Assembly (NCBI RefSeq): GCF_039534165.1
Contig: NZ_BAAAUX010000016.1
Coordinates: forward strand, 442,752 to 506,751
Length of the DNA stretch: 64,000 bases
Source: Saccharopolyspora_D taberi
Lineage (GTDB): Bacteria > Actinomycetota > Actinomycetes > Mycobacteriales > Pseudonocardiaceae
Direction of reading: 5' to 3'
In this document: one piece after another, positions 49,403 to 57,447 of the stretch
Numbering within the stretch: the first letter of the stretch is position 1
Layout: the number at the start of each line of letters is the position of its first letter
Notes under the pieces: model-generated
Told to the model about the DNA's origin: nothing
Databases searched by the model: none
What the model saw: the letters and a program-made list of their open reading frames with translations, nothing else
Position numbers and translations under genes: made by a program

Positions 49403-50635
49403 ATGGGCGATCCGAGAAAAATACAGCCGTCTGACTTCCAAAGCGCACAGCTGGAGCAGATGCAGAGCTGGGTCGAGAGCGGCAAGGGTTCCCAGCCGCT
49501 CTACAACAGCTCCGACGAATGGGCGAAGGAAACCGAGCACTTGACGGCGCTTGCCGAGAAGGTGAGCGCCAAGCTCAAAGAAGCAGGCGTCGTCATGCAG
49601 TCGAAGTCCGGCGAAGCGATGCAGAACGCGGTCGCGCCGGTCGTGCAGTGGACTGAGGTGACGGCTGAGAACACCAAGGCGCAGTCGCAGCTCATGCGGG
49701 AACAGGGCGACGCCTACAACAAGGTCAAGTCCGCGATTCCGGCCAAGAGCGAGGTCCAGTCCGTCCCGGACGACAACTGGATCGAAGAGGGCTGGGACAA
49801 CATGGTCAACGGCCAGACCGATGCCGAGGCCGCCAAGGAGCACAACGAGAAGCTGCGGCAGGAGGCCGTGACGGCCTTCAACGGCTACGACAACGCCTCC
49901 CAGAGCACCGTGTCGGCGAGTGCGGTGTTCACGCCGCCGCCGTCGAGCACTTCTGAGGTCGCGGTCTCCGGTGGTCAGCACACCGGCGTGGGCGGCATGA
50001 CGCCTGCCCCGGGCGGCGGCTCGCCCGCCGGCTCGGGCAGCGCCGGGTACAGCGGTGGCGGCGCCGGTGGTGGCTACTCCGGCGGCGGTAGTGGCGGCAG
50101 CGGCGGCGGTGGCGGGACCGGCGGCGGAGGTGGCGGCGGCGGTTCGTCGACCAACCCCGTCTGGAACAACCCGACGCAGCCCCCGAACCAGTGGCCCGAC
50201 CGGACCGGTCCGACCGGGCCGAACCGGCCGGGCCCGGGGATTCCGCCCGTGGTCGGCCCGGTTCCCGGAGGTTCCAGCGGGCCGGGGCGGCCCGGGGGGC
50301 CGGGTGCCGGTGGTGGCCGCGGTGGCGCCGGTGGCGGTACCGGTGCCGGCGGTCGTAGCGGCGCCGGTGCGGGTCGTGGCGCGCTCGGGCCGGGCGGGCA
50401 GTCCGGTGTCGGTGCCGGTGGTGGTCGCGCCGGTGCCGGTGGCGACGTCGGTGCCGGTGGTCGCGGTGGTGCCGGTATGGCCGGTGCGGGCGCCGGTGCG
50501 CGCGGCCGCGGCCAGGAGGGCGAGGACGACCTCGAGCACGAGACGCCCGAGTACCTCAAGGGCGACCAGGGCGTCTTCGACGACGGCCTGCCGAAGGTGG
50601 CACCTCCGGTCTTCGGTGACTGGAACCAGAAGTAA
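49403..50635 (+). CDS. PPE-like protein with a long Gly-rich C-terminal region
   Basis: A 410-residue protein. Residues 1-180 are helical, with PSDFQSAQLEQMQSWVESG, LAEKVSAKLKEAGVVM and QLMREQGDAYNKVKSAIP, consistent with a PPE/WXG100-type helical bundle. Residues about 190-372 are low-complexity Gly/Ala/Pro/Arg repeats (GGGAGGGYSGGGSGGSGG and GGRAGAGGDVGAGGRG), expected to be unfolded. The end is acidic then globular (DDLEHETPEYLKGDQG) and reads VFGDWNQK. It lacks the Pro-Pro-Glu triplet. It lies between the DUF3558 lipoprotein and EspG genes, so it is probably an exported substrate with EspG as chaperone (inference). Confidence 0.75.
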   Translation: MGDPRKIQPSDFQSAQLEQMQSWVESGKGSQPLYNSSDEWAKETEHLTALAEKVSAKLKEAGVVMQSKSGEAMQNAVAPVVQWTEVTAENTKAQSQLMREQGDAYNKVKSAIPAKSEVQSVPDDNWIEEGWDNMVNGQTDAEAAKEHNEKLRQEAVTAFNGYDNASQSTVSASAVFTPPPSSTSEVAVSGGQHTGVGGMTPAPGGGSPAGSGSAGYSGGGAGGGYSGGGSGGSGGGGGTGGGGGGGGSSTNPVWNNPTQPPNQWPDRTGPTGPNRPGPGIPPVVGPVPGGSSGPGRPGGPGAGGGRGGAGGGTGAGGRSGAGAGRGALGPGGQSGVGAGGGRAGAGGDVGAGGRGGAGMAGAGAGARGRGQEGEDDLEHETPEYLKGDQGVFDDGLPKVAPPVFGDWNQK

Positions 50636-50707
50636 TCCCCGGATGAACGACTGCGGGCGGTGCTCGGGATTCCCCGGGCGCCGCCCGCAACAGGCTGGAG
50701 AGCAGTC

Positions 50708-51487
50708 GTGAAGATCGAGTTGTCGACGCAGGCCTTCCACGAGGTGTGGAAGCACTTCAACCTCGGTGCCAAGCCGATCGTGCTCAACGTGCTGTCCGAG
50801 GGCGTTCTGGAGTCCGAGCGCCGCGCGGCCGAGCAGCGTGCTTGGGACGAGCTCCGCCGGATCGGGTTCGGGGACCGCGACCGCGAGGACGACATCCACG
50901 GCCTGTTCCTGCCGTTGCAGCGGTACGAGCGGGCCTTCGACATCACCTTCCGCCAGCAGGTCGGCGACGAGCAGCGCCAGGTCACCGGCATGGTCGCCAA
51001 CGTCCGCTCGCACGCGACGCTGGCGGTCCGGACCGACACGTCCGTGCAGCTGCAGGCGCTGCCCGCCGAGGCGATGGTGCGGGCGCTGCTGAGCGTGCTG
51101 CCCGACGCCAAGGCCGGACCCGGCCGGGCGGTGTCGGTCGCCAGCTCCACCCTGGCCGCGGTGGCCAGGGCCGCGGGCAGCTCCGACCGCGCGATGGCCG
51201 ACGGCCTCGGCCAGTCCGGCGTGCGCCGCGAGGACGCCCGGGCGCTGGTGGAGATGGCAGGCGGCAAGCGGACCGCGTGGGCGCAGATCGGCGTGTCCGT
51301 CATGGACGGCCACGGCAAGCGGACGCGGGGCCCGATGGTCACCAACTGCTTCGCCAACGCCAAGGGCTGGTACCTGCTGGAGGAGAGCACCCGCAGCGGC
51401 GAGCCGTGGACCACTGTGGCTCCCATCGACAAGGCCCGCATCGGCCCGCGGGTGGAGAACCTGCTCAAGGTCATCCCGCGCGACTAG
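50708..51487 (+). CDS. ESX secretion-associated protein EspG family
   Basis: 259 residues starting at GTG 50708 after GGAGAG. The protein opens with IELSTQAFHEVWKHFNLGA, and the alternating strands and helices (ALPAEAMVRALLSVLPDAKA) fit the EspG fold. EspG proteins are cytoplasmic chaperones that bind the tip of PPE proteins and keep them soluble before type VII export. The nearby PPE-like gene 72 bases upstream is the obvious partner. No EccC, EccB, EccD, EccE or mycosin gene is in the window. Confidence 0.85.
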   Translation: MKIELSTQAFHEVWKHFNLGAKPIVLNVLSEGVLESERRAAEQRAWDELRRIGFGDRDREDDIHGLFLPLQRYERAFDITFRQQVGDEQRQVTGMVANVRSHATLAVRTDTSVQLQALPAEAMVRALLSVLPDAKAGPGRAVSVASSTLAAVARAAGSSDRAMADGLGQSGVRREDARALVEMAGGKRTAWAQIGVSVMDGHGKRTRGPMVTNCFANAKGWYLLEESTRSGEPWTTVAPIDKARIGPRVENLLKVIPRD

Positions 51488-51599
51488 CGGTCCGGTGGCG
51501 GTTCCGGCCGGGACCGCCACCCGACGCCGTCCGAAGATCAGCCGCCTTCCTCCGACTGGCGGTCGGAGACCGTCCGCGAACCTGATCTAGTGGATCGCG

Positions 51600-53066
51600 A
51601 TGACCGCCGCCGCATCCCGCCGCAGGACCCGACTCCGGTGGTGGGTGAGCATCGCCGCGGTCGTTCTCCTCGGGATCTCCGTGCTTGTGGCCGTCAACCG
51701 GCCGCGGCCCCAGGAGCGGCCGAACATCGTCGTGGTCATGACCGACGACCAGACCGTCGAGCAGATGCAGGCCCTGCCCGCCGTTGCCGACCTGGCCCGC
51801 GAAGGCGCCGTCTCCGGCACGAACCTCGCCGCCTACCCGCTCTGCTGCCCCTCGCGCGCCACCTACCTCACCGGGCAGTACCCGCACAACCACGGCGTCC
51901 AGGGCAACCACGAGCCGGTCGGCGGCTACTACCGGCTCGACGGCTCCCGCACGCTGCCGGTGTGGCTGCGCGACGCCGGCTACCACACCGCCCACATCGG
52001 CAAGTACCTCAACGAGTACGGCACCAGGCAGCCCACGGAAGTCCCGCCGGGATGGACCGAGTGGTACGGGGCGGTGGACCCTTCGACCTACCGGTACTTC
52101 GACTACCGGCTCAACGAGAACGGGCGAACGGTGCATTACGGGAACCGCCCGGAGGAGTACCAGAGCGACGTCTACACGCGGAAAGCCGTCGATTTCGTGC
52201 ACCGCCGCGGGACGTCGGAGCAGCCGTTCTTCCTGTCGCTGGCCTACCTCGCGCCGCACTCCGGATTCCCGAGCCGGGGCCGCTGCGCGGACTCCGCGCA
52301 CCCCGCGCCGCGGCACGCCGGTGACTTCCGGGACGCCGTCCTGCCCAGGCCCCCGTCCTTCGACGAACCCGACGTGTCCGACAAGCCGCAGTCGGTGGCC
52401 GGCCTGCCCCGCCTCGGTCCGGAGGCCGTCGAGCGGATCACCCGCGACTACCAGTGCCGCCGGGAGTCGCTGCTGGCCGTCGACGAGGGAGTGCGGGAGC
52501 TGGTCGGGGCGCTGCGCGAGACCGGCGAGCTCGACCGGACGCTGATCGTCTTCACCTCCGACAACGGCTTCTTCCAGGGCGAGCACCGGGTGCCCAAGAG
52601 CAAGTTCAAGCCGTACGAGAGCTCGGTGCGCGTCCCGCTGGTGCTGCGCGGCCCGGGCGTTCCGCCGGGCACCCGGATCGAGGGCCTGACCGCCAACGTC
52701 GATCTCGCCCCGACCCTGCTCGACGCGGCCGGGGCCGAGCCGGGCCACGTCGTCGACGGGCGGTCGTTGCTGCCGGTGCTGGCCGGGCGCGAGCGGCTGG
52801 ACCACCGGGCCGTGCTGCTGGAGAACGGCCCCGACGACGGCAGGCGGAATCCGCAGTACGACGCCGTTCGGACCGACAGGTACGTCTACGTGGAGTACGC
52901 CACCGGGGAGCGCGAGCTCTACGACCTGCGGCTCGACCCGCACCAGCTGCGATCCGCCCACGCCGACCCCGCGCACGCGCCCGTGCGGGACGCGCTCGCC
53001 GGTGCCCTCGCCGCGCTGCGCGACTGCTCCGGAGCGAGCTGCCGGGTGGATGCCGCGGTGCCTTAG
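51600..53066 (+). CDS. Membrane-anchored or secreted sulfatase
   Basis: 488 residues. A membrane segment or uncleaved signal spans about 14-33 (WWVSIAAVVLLGISVLVAV). The sulfatase/alkaline phosphatase fold starts with PNIVVVMTDDQT (metal-binding Asp pair). The formylglycine motif CCPSR is at 82-86, with Cys82 the residue to be modified, followed by ATYLTGQ. HIGKYLNEYG and TSDNGFFQGEHR provide further active-site residues. It resembles N-acetylglucosamine-6-sulfatase/arylsulfatase proteins. ATG 51600 is preferred; GTG 51591 is in frame. Maturation would need a formylglycine-generating enzyme, not seen here. Confidence 0.9.
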   Translation: MTAAASRRRTRLRWWVSIAAVVLLGISVLVAVNRPRPQERPNIVVVMTDDQTVEQMQALPAVADLAREGAVSGTNLAAYPLCCPSRATYLTGQYPHNHGVQGNHEPVGGYYRLDGSRTLPVWLRDAGYHTAHIGKYLNEYGTRQPTEVPPGWTEWYGAVDPSTYRYFDYRLNENGRTVHYGNRPEEYQSDVYTRKAVDFVHRRGTSEQPFFLSLAYLAPHSGFPSRGRCADSAHPAPRHAGDFRDAVLPRPPSFDEPDVSDKPQSVAGLPRLGPEAVERITRDYQCRRESLLAVDEGVRELVGALRETGELDRTLIVFTSDNGFFQGEHRVPKSKFKPYESSVRVPLVLRGPGVPPGTRIEGLTANVDLAPTLLDAAGAEPGHVVDGRSLLPVLAGRERLDHRAVLLENGPDDGRRNPQYDAVRTDRYVYVEYATGERELYDLRLDPHQLRSAHADPAHAPVRDALAGALAALRDCSGASCRVDAAVP

Positions 53067-53257
53067 GGCGACTTCCGGAACGCGTCCGGATCGAGGCGTT
53101 CGTCACGTCCGCGGATGCGGCGCCTTTCACCCCGATCTGACCTGCGATGACACCCCCAGCGTGGCTCAACTGCCCGGAAATCGGACACATCGGGACAGTT
53201 TTGGCCGAGATTGGTGCACTTCAGCGGCTTTGTTGGTAGTACTTGCAGCGGCCCCGT

Positions 53258-53280
53258 GCTCGCACGTGCCGTGTGCGAGC
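53258..53280 (+). promoter_or_regulatory. Inverted repeat in the mihF upstream region
   Basis: GCTCGCAC and GTGCGAGC form 8-bp arms around a 7-base loop, about 135 bases before the mihF start. It lies in the 348-base stretch 53067-53414, which is otherwise gene-free and should hold the mihF-gmk promoter. I could not single out a convincing -10 box there. Confidence 0.4.
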
Positions 53281-53414
53281 GGTCCTGGAGGGCCAGGCGG
53301 TGGTGTCCCCGGTGAACCTCGCTCACAAAAGTCGGACCCGCGTGGAACCCGGCAGGGCGGGCTCGGTACCGTCGCCGCACCGATCAAGAGAAACCCCACA
53401 TCACGGAGGACATG

Positions 53415-53732
53415 GTGGCCCTTCCCCAGCTGACCGAGGAGCAGCGGGCAGCAGCTTTGGAAAAGGCGGCTGCCGCCCGTCGCGCCCGAGCTGAGCTCAA
53501 GGAGCGCCTCAAGCGAGGCGGAACCAGCCTGGCCCAGGTCCTGGAAGACGCCGACAACAACGAGGTCCTGGGCAAGATGAAGGTCTCTGCCCTTCTCGAG
53601 GCCCTGCCCGGTGTCGGCAAGGTGCGCGCTCAGCAGATCATGGAGCGGCTGGAGATCGCCAACAGCCGTCGGCTGCGCGGCCTGGGTGAGCGGCAGCGCA
53701 AGGCGCTGCTGGCCGAGTTCAGCGGCGAGTGA
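53415..53732 (+). CDS. mihF: Integration host factor, actinobacterial type (mIHF)
   Basis: A 105-residue nucleoid protein needed for phage L5 integration in mycobacteria and for DNA organisation in general. It has the basic helix KAAAARRARAELKERLKRGG and a helix-two-turn-helix SALLEALPGVGKVRAQQIM. GTG 53415 (VALPQLTEEQ) has GGAGG at a suitable distance; ATG 53412 immediately before it is too close to the ribosome site. It overlaps gmk by 4 bases, the order kept across actinobacteria. Confidence 0.95.
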   Translation: MALPQLTEEQRAAALEKAAAARRARAELKERLKRGGTSLAQVLEDADNNEVLGKMKVSALLEALPGVGKVRAQQIMERLEIANSRRLRGLGERQRKALLAEFSGE

Positions 53733-54331
53733 TCGACGCAGAAACCGGCGTTGAGCCGGGGCCGTCCCACAAGGGCGAGCCCCGGCTCACCGTCGTTTCC
53801 GGCCCTTCCGGCGTCGGCAAGTCCAGCGTGCTCAACGAGCTCCGCGTGCAGGCGCCCGAGATCTACTTCAGCGTGTCGGCGACCACCCGGCCTCCGCGGC
53901 CGGGAGAGATCGACGGAGTGCACTACCACTTCATCGACGTCGCCGAGTTCGAGCGGATGGTCGCCGCCGGCGAGATGCTCGAACACGCCCGCTACGCGGG
54001 CAACCTCTACGGAACCCCGCGCAAGCCCGTCGAGGACGCGCTGGCCGCCGGTCGCGCGGCCGTGCTGGAGATCGAGCTCCAGGGCGCGCGGCAGGTGCGC
54101 CGGGCGATGCCCGGAGCGCAGCTGGTCATGCTGCTGCCACCGTCGTGGGAGGTGCTCGTCGACCGGCTGACCGGGCGCGGCACCGAGGACCCCGAGGTCG
54201 TGCGCAGGCGGCTGGAGACCGCGCGCGAGGAACTGGCCGCGGAGTCGGAGTTCGACGCGACCGTCGTCAACGCCGACGTGCAGTCCGCGACCAGGGAATT
54301 GATACGATTGGTAGTCGGTCGCGCGGGGTGA
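53729..54331 (+). CDS. gmk: Guanylate kinase
   Basis: A 200-residue kinase converting GMP to GDP. The P-loop GPSGVGKS is at 25-32, the GMP-binding part has SVSATTRPPRPGEIDGVHYHF and the lid has RGTEDPEVVRRRLETA. The start is GTG in the mihF stop. The last residues overlap the first unit of the tandem repeat at 54321. Confidence 0.97.
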   Translation: MIDAETGVEPGPSHKGEPRLTVVSGPSGVGKSSVLNELRVQAPEIYFSVSATTRPPRPGEIDGVHYHFIDVAEFERMVAAGEMLEHARYAGNLYGTPRKPVEDALAAGRAAVLEIELQGARQVRRAMPGAQLVMLLPPSWEVLVDRLTGRGTEDPEVVRRRLETAREELAAESEFDATVVNADVQSATRELIRLVVGRAG

Positions 54332-54391
54332 GGCCCACGCGCAGGCTAAGGTCACGCGCGGGGTAAGACGCACGCGCGGAGTGAGGCCCAG
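54321..54391 (+). repeat. Four tandem 17-18-base units between gmk and rpoZ
   Basis: Units begin at 54321, 54339, 54356 and 54374, each with GCGC followed by a GGGGT(G/A)AGG-like core and ending in CAC or CAG. Unit 1 and unit 4 differ at only two positions; units 2 and 3 are more diverged. The first 11 bases lie in the end of gmk. The array ends about 78 bases before the rpoZ start codon. It could be a binding array or a slipped-strand duplication. Confidence 0.65.
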
Positions 54392-54468
54392 CATTGGCCT
54401 CCCCGTCCGCCACAAGCCCCGGTGCCGGTTTCGGCGCCGTTGATTCACGAGGAGCAGGAGCCACTCAC

Positions 54469-54762
54469 GTGAGCACCCCCAACGCTCTGGCTGCGCTCAA
54501 CAGCAGCCCGTCGCTGAACACGCCGGAGGGCATCACCAACCCTCCGATCGACGACCTGCTGGAGCAGGTCAGCTCGAAGTACGCCCTGGTGATCTACTCC
54601 GCCAAGCGCGCGCGGCAGATCAACGACTACTACGCGCAGCTCGGCGAGGGCCTGCTGGAGTACGTCGGCCCGCTGGTCGAGCCGGGCCCGCGGGAGAAGC
54701 CGCTGTCGATCGCGCTGCGCGAGATCCACGCCGGCGTGCTTGAGCACACCGAAGGCGAATGA
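54469..54762 (+). CDS. rpoZ: RNA polymerase omega subunit
   Basis: 97 residues. Omega helps assembly of the polymerase beta' subunit. Motifs are GITNPPIDDLLEQVSSKYALVIYSAKRARQIN and EKPLSIALREI. GTG 54469 is chosen as the conserved start (STPNALAALNSS); GAGGAGCAGGAG lies upstream, somewhat distant. Overlaps coaBC by 4 bases (ATGA). Confidence 0.96.
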   Translation: MSTPNALAALNSSPSLNTPEGITNPPIDDLLEQVSSKYALVIYSAKRARQINDYYAQLGEGLLEYVGPLVEPGPREKPLSIALREIHAGVLEHTEGE

Positions 54763-56009
54763 CCACCGCGCGCACCGGGGACCGCTCTCGGGTGGTCCTC
54801 GGTGTCAGCGGCGGTATCGCCGCGTACAAGGCCTGCGAGGTCCTGCGCAGGCTGACCGAGTCCGGGCACGAGGTCCGGGTGGTGCCGACCGAGGCGGCGC
54901 TGCGCTTCGTCGGCGCGGCGACCTTCGAGGCGCTGTCCGGTCAGCCGGTGCGGACCGGTGTGTTCGCCGATGTCGATCAGGTCCAGCACGTGCGGCTGGG
55001 GCAGGAGGCCGACCTGGTCGTGGTCGCCCCGGCGACCGCGGACCTGCTCGCCCGCGCCGCTCACGGCCAGGCCGACGACCTGCTGACCTCGACGCTGCTG
55101 ACCGCCCGGTGCCCGGTGCTGATGGTGCCCGCGATGCACACCGAGATGTGGGAGCACCCGGCGACCCGCGACAACGTCGCCCTGCTGCGCAGCAGGGGAG
55201 TGGTCGTGGCCGAGCCGGACAGCGGACGTCTGACCGGAGCCGACACCGGCAAGGGCAGGCTGCCGGACCCGGCCGAGATCGTCGACCTGGCCCGCCTGCT
55301 GCTGACCGAGCCGAAGGCGCTGCCCTTCGACCTCGCGGGCCGTCGCGTGGTGATCTCCGCGGGCGGCACCCGCGAACCGCTGGACCCGGTGCGCTACCTG
55401 GGCAACCGCTCGTCCGGCCGCCAGGGCTACGCGCTGGCCCGGGTCGCGGCGCACCGCGGCGCGGACGTGACGCTGGTGTCGGCGCACACCGCCGACCTCG
55501 CCGTCCCCGCCGGGGTGCGGGTGGAGCGGGTCGGGACCGCCGAGGAGCTGCGGTCGGCGATGCTGGCCGCCGCCGACGGCGCGGATGCCGTCGTGATGGC
55601 CGCCGCGGTCGCCGACTTCCGCCCGGAGTCGCTGGTCCAGCACAAGATCAAGAAGTCCGACCGGGATCCCGAGCCGCTGAAGCTGACCCGCAACCCGGAC
55701 ATCCTCGCCGAGCTGGTCGAGGCCCGGCGGGCGGGCAGGCTGCGGGTGCCGGTGATCGTCGGGTTCGCCGCCGAGACGGGCGACCCGGACACCACGGTCC
55801 TGGACTACGGCCGCGCGAAGCTGGCCCGCAAGGGCTGCGACCTGCTGGTCGTCAACGCGGTCGGGGACGGCCAGGCGTTCGAGGTCGAGGACAACGCCGG
55901 GTGGCTGCTGGCCGCCGACGGCGCGGAACGCCCGATCCCGCACGGTGCCAAGTCCCTCCTGGCGTCCACGTTGTGGGACGCTGTGAGTCCGAGGTTGGAG
56001 CCGAAGTAG
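54759..56009 (+). CDS. coaBC: Phosphopantothenoylcysteine decarboxylase/synthase
   Basis: A 416-residue bifunctional enzyme of coenzyme A synthesis. The CoaC flavoprotein half (1-190) has VLGVSGGIAAYKACEVLRRL and PAMHTEMWEHPATRDN. The CoaB half has VVISAGGTREPLDPVRYLGN and RSSGRQGYALA, and the C-terminal DLLVVNAVG. It joins cysteine to phosphopantothenate (CTP-dependent in this type) and then decarboxylates it. Confidence 0.97.
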   Translation: MTTARTGDRSRVVLGVSGGIAAYKACEVLRRLTESGHEVRVVPTEAALRFVGAATFEALSGQPVRTGVFADVDQVQHVRLGQEADLVVVAPATADLLARAAHGQADDLLTSTLLTARCPVLMVPAMHTEMWEHPATRDNVALLRSRGVVVAEPDSGRLTGADTGKGRLPDPAEIVDLARLLLTEPKALPFDLAGRRVVISAGGTREPLDPVRYLGNRSSGRQGYALARVAAHRGADVTLVSAHTADLAVPAGVRVERVGTAEELRSAMLAAADGADAVVMAAAVADFRPESLVQHKIKKSDRDPEPLKLTRNPDILAELVEARRAGRLRVPVIVGFAAETGDPDTTVLDYGRAKLARKGCDLLVVNAVGDGQAFEVEDNAGWLLAADGAERPIPHGAKSLLASTLWDAVSPRLEPK

Positions 56010-56082
56010 GCTTCGCCCAACCGCCGCACCCCCGGTTGCCACCGGGTGCGGCCCCATGTTTTCGACGACCTCAGGGAGTGTT

Positions 56083-57303
56083 GTGAGCCAGCAGTCTGAC
56101 CTGCGCGGAGCCGGCCGCAGGTTGTTCACCAGCGAGTCCGTGACCGAGGGGCATCCGGACAAGATCTGCGATGCGATCAGCGACTCGATCCTGGACGCGC
56201 TGCTGGCGCAGGACCCGCGGTCGCGGGTCGCGGTCGAGACCATGGTGACCACCGGCCAGGTGCACGTGGCCGGTGAGGTGACCACCGACGCCTACGCCGA
56301 CATTCCCGGGATCGTCCGGGACAAGATCCTGGAGATCGGCTACGACTCGTCGGCCAAGGGCTTCGACGGCAACTCCTGCGGCGTCAACATCGCCATCGGC
56401 GCGCAGTCGCCGGACATCGCGCAGGGCGTGGACACCGGTTACGAGGCCCGCGTCGACGGCGTCATCGACGAGATCGCCCAGCAGGGCGCGGGCGACCAGG
56501 GCCTGATGTTCGGCTACGCCTGCGACGACACCCCGGAGTTCATGCCGCTGCCGATCGCACTGGCCCACCGCCTCTCGCGGCGGCTGACCAGCGTGCGCAA
56601 GGAGGGCGTGCTGCCGTACCTGCGCCCGGACGGCAAGACCCAGGTGACCATCGAGTACGCCGGTGACCAGGCGGTCCGGCTGGACACCGTGGTGGTGTCG
56701 AGCCAGCACGCCGCGGACATCGACCTGGAGCGGATGCTCGGCGTCGACGTGCGCGAGCAGGTGGTGAACCCGGAGATCGAGAACCTCGACCTCGACACCT
56801 CCGACGTCCGGCTGCTGGTGAACCCGACGGGCCGGTTCGTCGTGGGCGGTCCGATGGGTGACGCTGGTCTGACCGGCCGGAAGATCATCGTCGACACCTA
56901 CGGCGGCATGGCGCGGCACGGTGGTGGCGCGTTCTCGGGCAAGGATCCGTCGAAGGTGGACCGGTCGGCCGCGTACGCGACGCGCTGGGTCGCGAAGAAC
57001 GCCGTGGCGGCGGGCCTGGCGAGCCGGATCGAGGTGCAGGTCGCGTACGCGATCGGCGCAGCTGCGCCGGTGGGCCTGTTCGTGGAGACCTTCGGGACCG
57101 AGAACGTCGACCCGGCACGCATCCAGTCGGCGATCAACGAGGTCTTCGACCTGCGTCCGGCCGCGATCATCCGCGACCTGGACCTGCTCCGGCCGATCTA
57201 CGCGCCGACCGCGGCCTACGGGCACTTCGGCCGCCCGGACCTGGACCTGCCGTGGGAGCGGACGGACCGCGCCGAAGCACTGAAGTCCGCCGCGAACGCC
57301 TGA
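56083..57303 (+). CDS. metK: S-adenosylmethionine synthetase
   Basis: 406 residues. It makes SAM from methionine and ATP. Signatures are SVTEGHPDKICDAISDSILD at the start, GAGDQGLMFGYACDDT, and GGGAFSGKDPSKVDRSAAY. GTG 56083 follows AGGGAG; the frame reaches back to 56056 without a ribosome site. The short leader shows no SAM-riboswitch features. It ends the mihF-metK run and is followed by two hairpins. Confidence 0.98.
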   Translation: MSQQSDLRGAGRRLFTSESVTEGHPDKICDAISDSILDALLAQDPRSRVAVETMVTTGQVHVAGEVTTDAYADIPGIVRDKILEIGYDSSAKGFDGNSCGVNIAIGAQSPDIAQGVDTGYEARVDGVIDEIAQQGAGDQGLMFGYACDDTPEFMPLPIALAHRLSRRLTSVRKEGVLPYLRPDGKTQVTIEYAGDQAVRLDTVVVSSQHAADIDLERMLGVDVREQVVNPEIENLDLDTSDVRLLVNPTGRFVVGGPMGDAGLTGRKIIVDTYGGMARHGGGAFSGKDPSKVDRSAAYATRWVAKNAVAAGLASRIEVQVAYAIGAAAPVGLFVETFGTENVDPARIQSAINEVFDLRPAAIIRDLDLLRPIYAPTAAYGHFGRPDLDLPWERTDRAEALKSAANA

Positions 57304-57337
57304 GATTTTTCTGGGACCGTTTTGCGTGTGGTGGGCT

Positions 57338-57354
57338 AAGCGGCTTCGCCGCTT
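57338..57354. repeat. AAGCGGC-TTC-GCCGCTT hairpin after metK
   Basis: A perfect 7-bp stem with a TTC loop, 35 bases after the metK stop. The string looks like a common intergenic REP-like hairpin in this type of genome, but only one copy is in the window, so that is inference. Confidence 0.5.
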
Positions 57355-57387
57355 GAAGATCAAAGTGCCCTGATCCCAATCCGCACC

Positions 57388-57417
57388 GAGGCCCTCGCCG
57401 TTTCCGGCGGGGGCCTC
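57388..57417 (+). terminator. Stem-loop terminator after metK
   Basis: GAGGCCCTCGCC and GGCGGGGGCCTC form a 12-bp stem (one G-T pair) with a 6-base loop. It comes before the promoter of the next gene, 20 bases downstream. Confidence 0.75.
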
Positions 57418-57435
57418 GTCGCGTCCGATCGGACT

Positions 57436-57441
57436 TACGCT
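57436..57441 (+). promoter_or_regulatory. -10 element TACGCT of a probable leaderless promoter
   Basis: TACGCT ends six bases before GTG 57448, with no Shine-Dalgarno between them. Confidence 0.5.
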
Positions 57442-57447
57442 GGGCCG

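Noticed and set aside
49970..50520. The GGT/GGC-rich stretch considered as a non-coding satellite repeat.
   Set aside because: It remains in frame inside a gene with normal ends and a good start, and such Gly-rich regions are typical of PPE-like proteins.
56010..56082. Possible SAM riboswitch before metK.
   Set aside because: The gap is only 73 bases and shows no conserved SAM-I, SAM-II or SAM-IV elements or matching stems.
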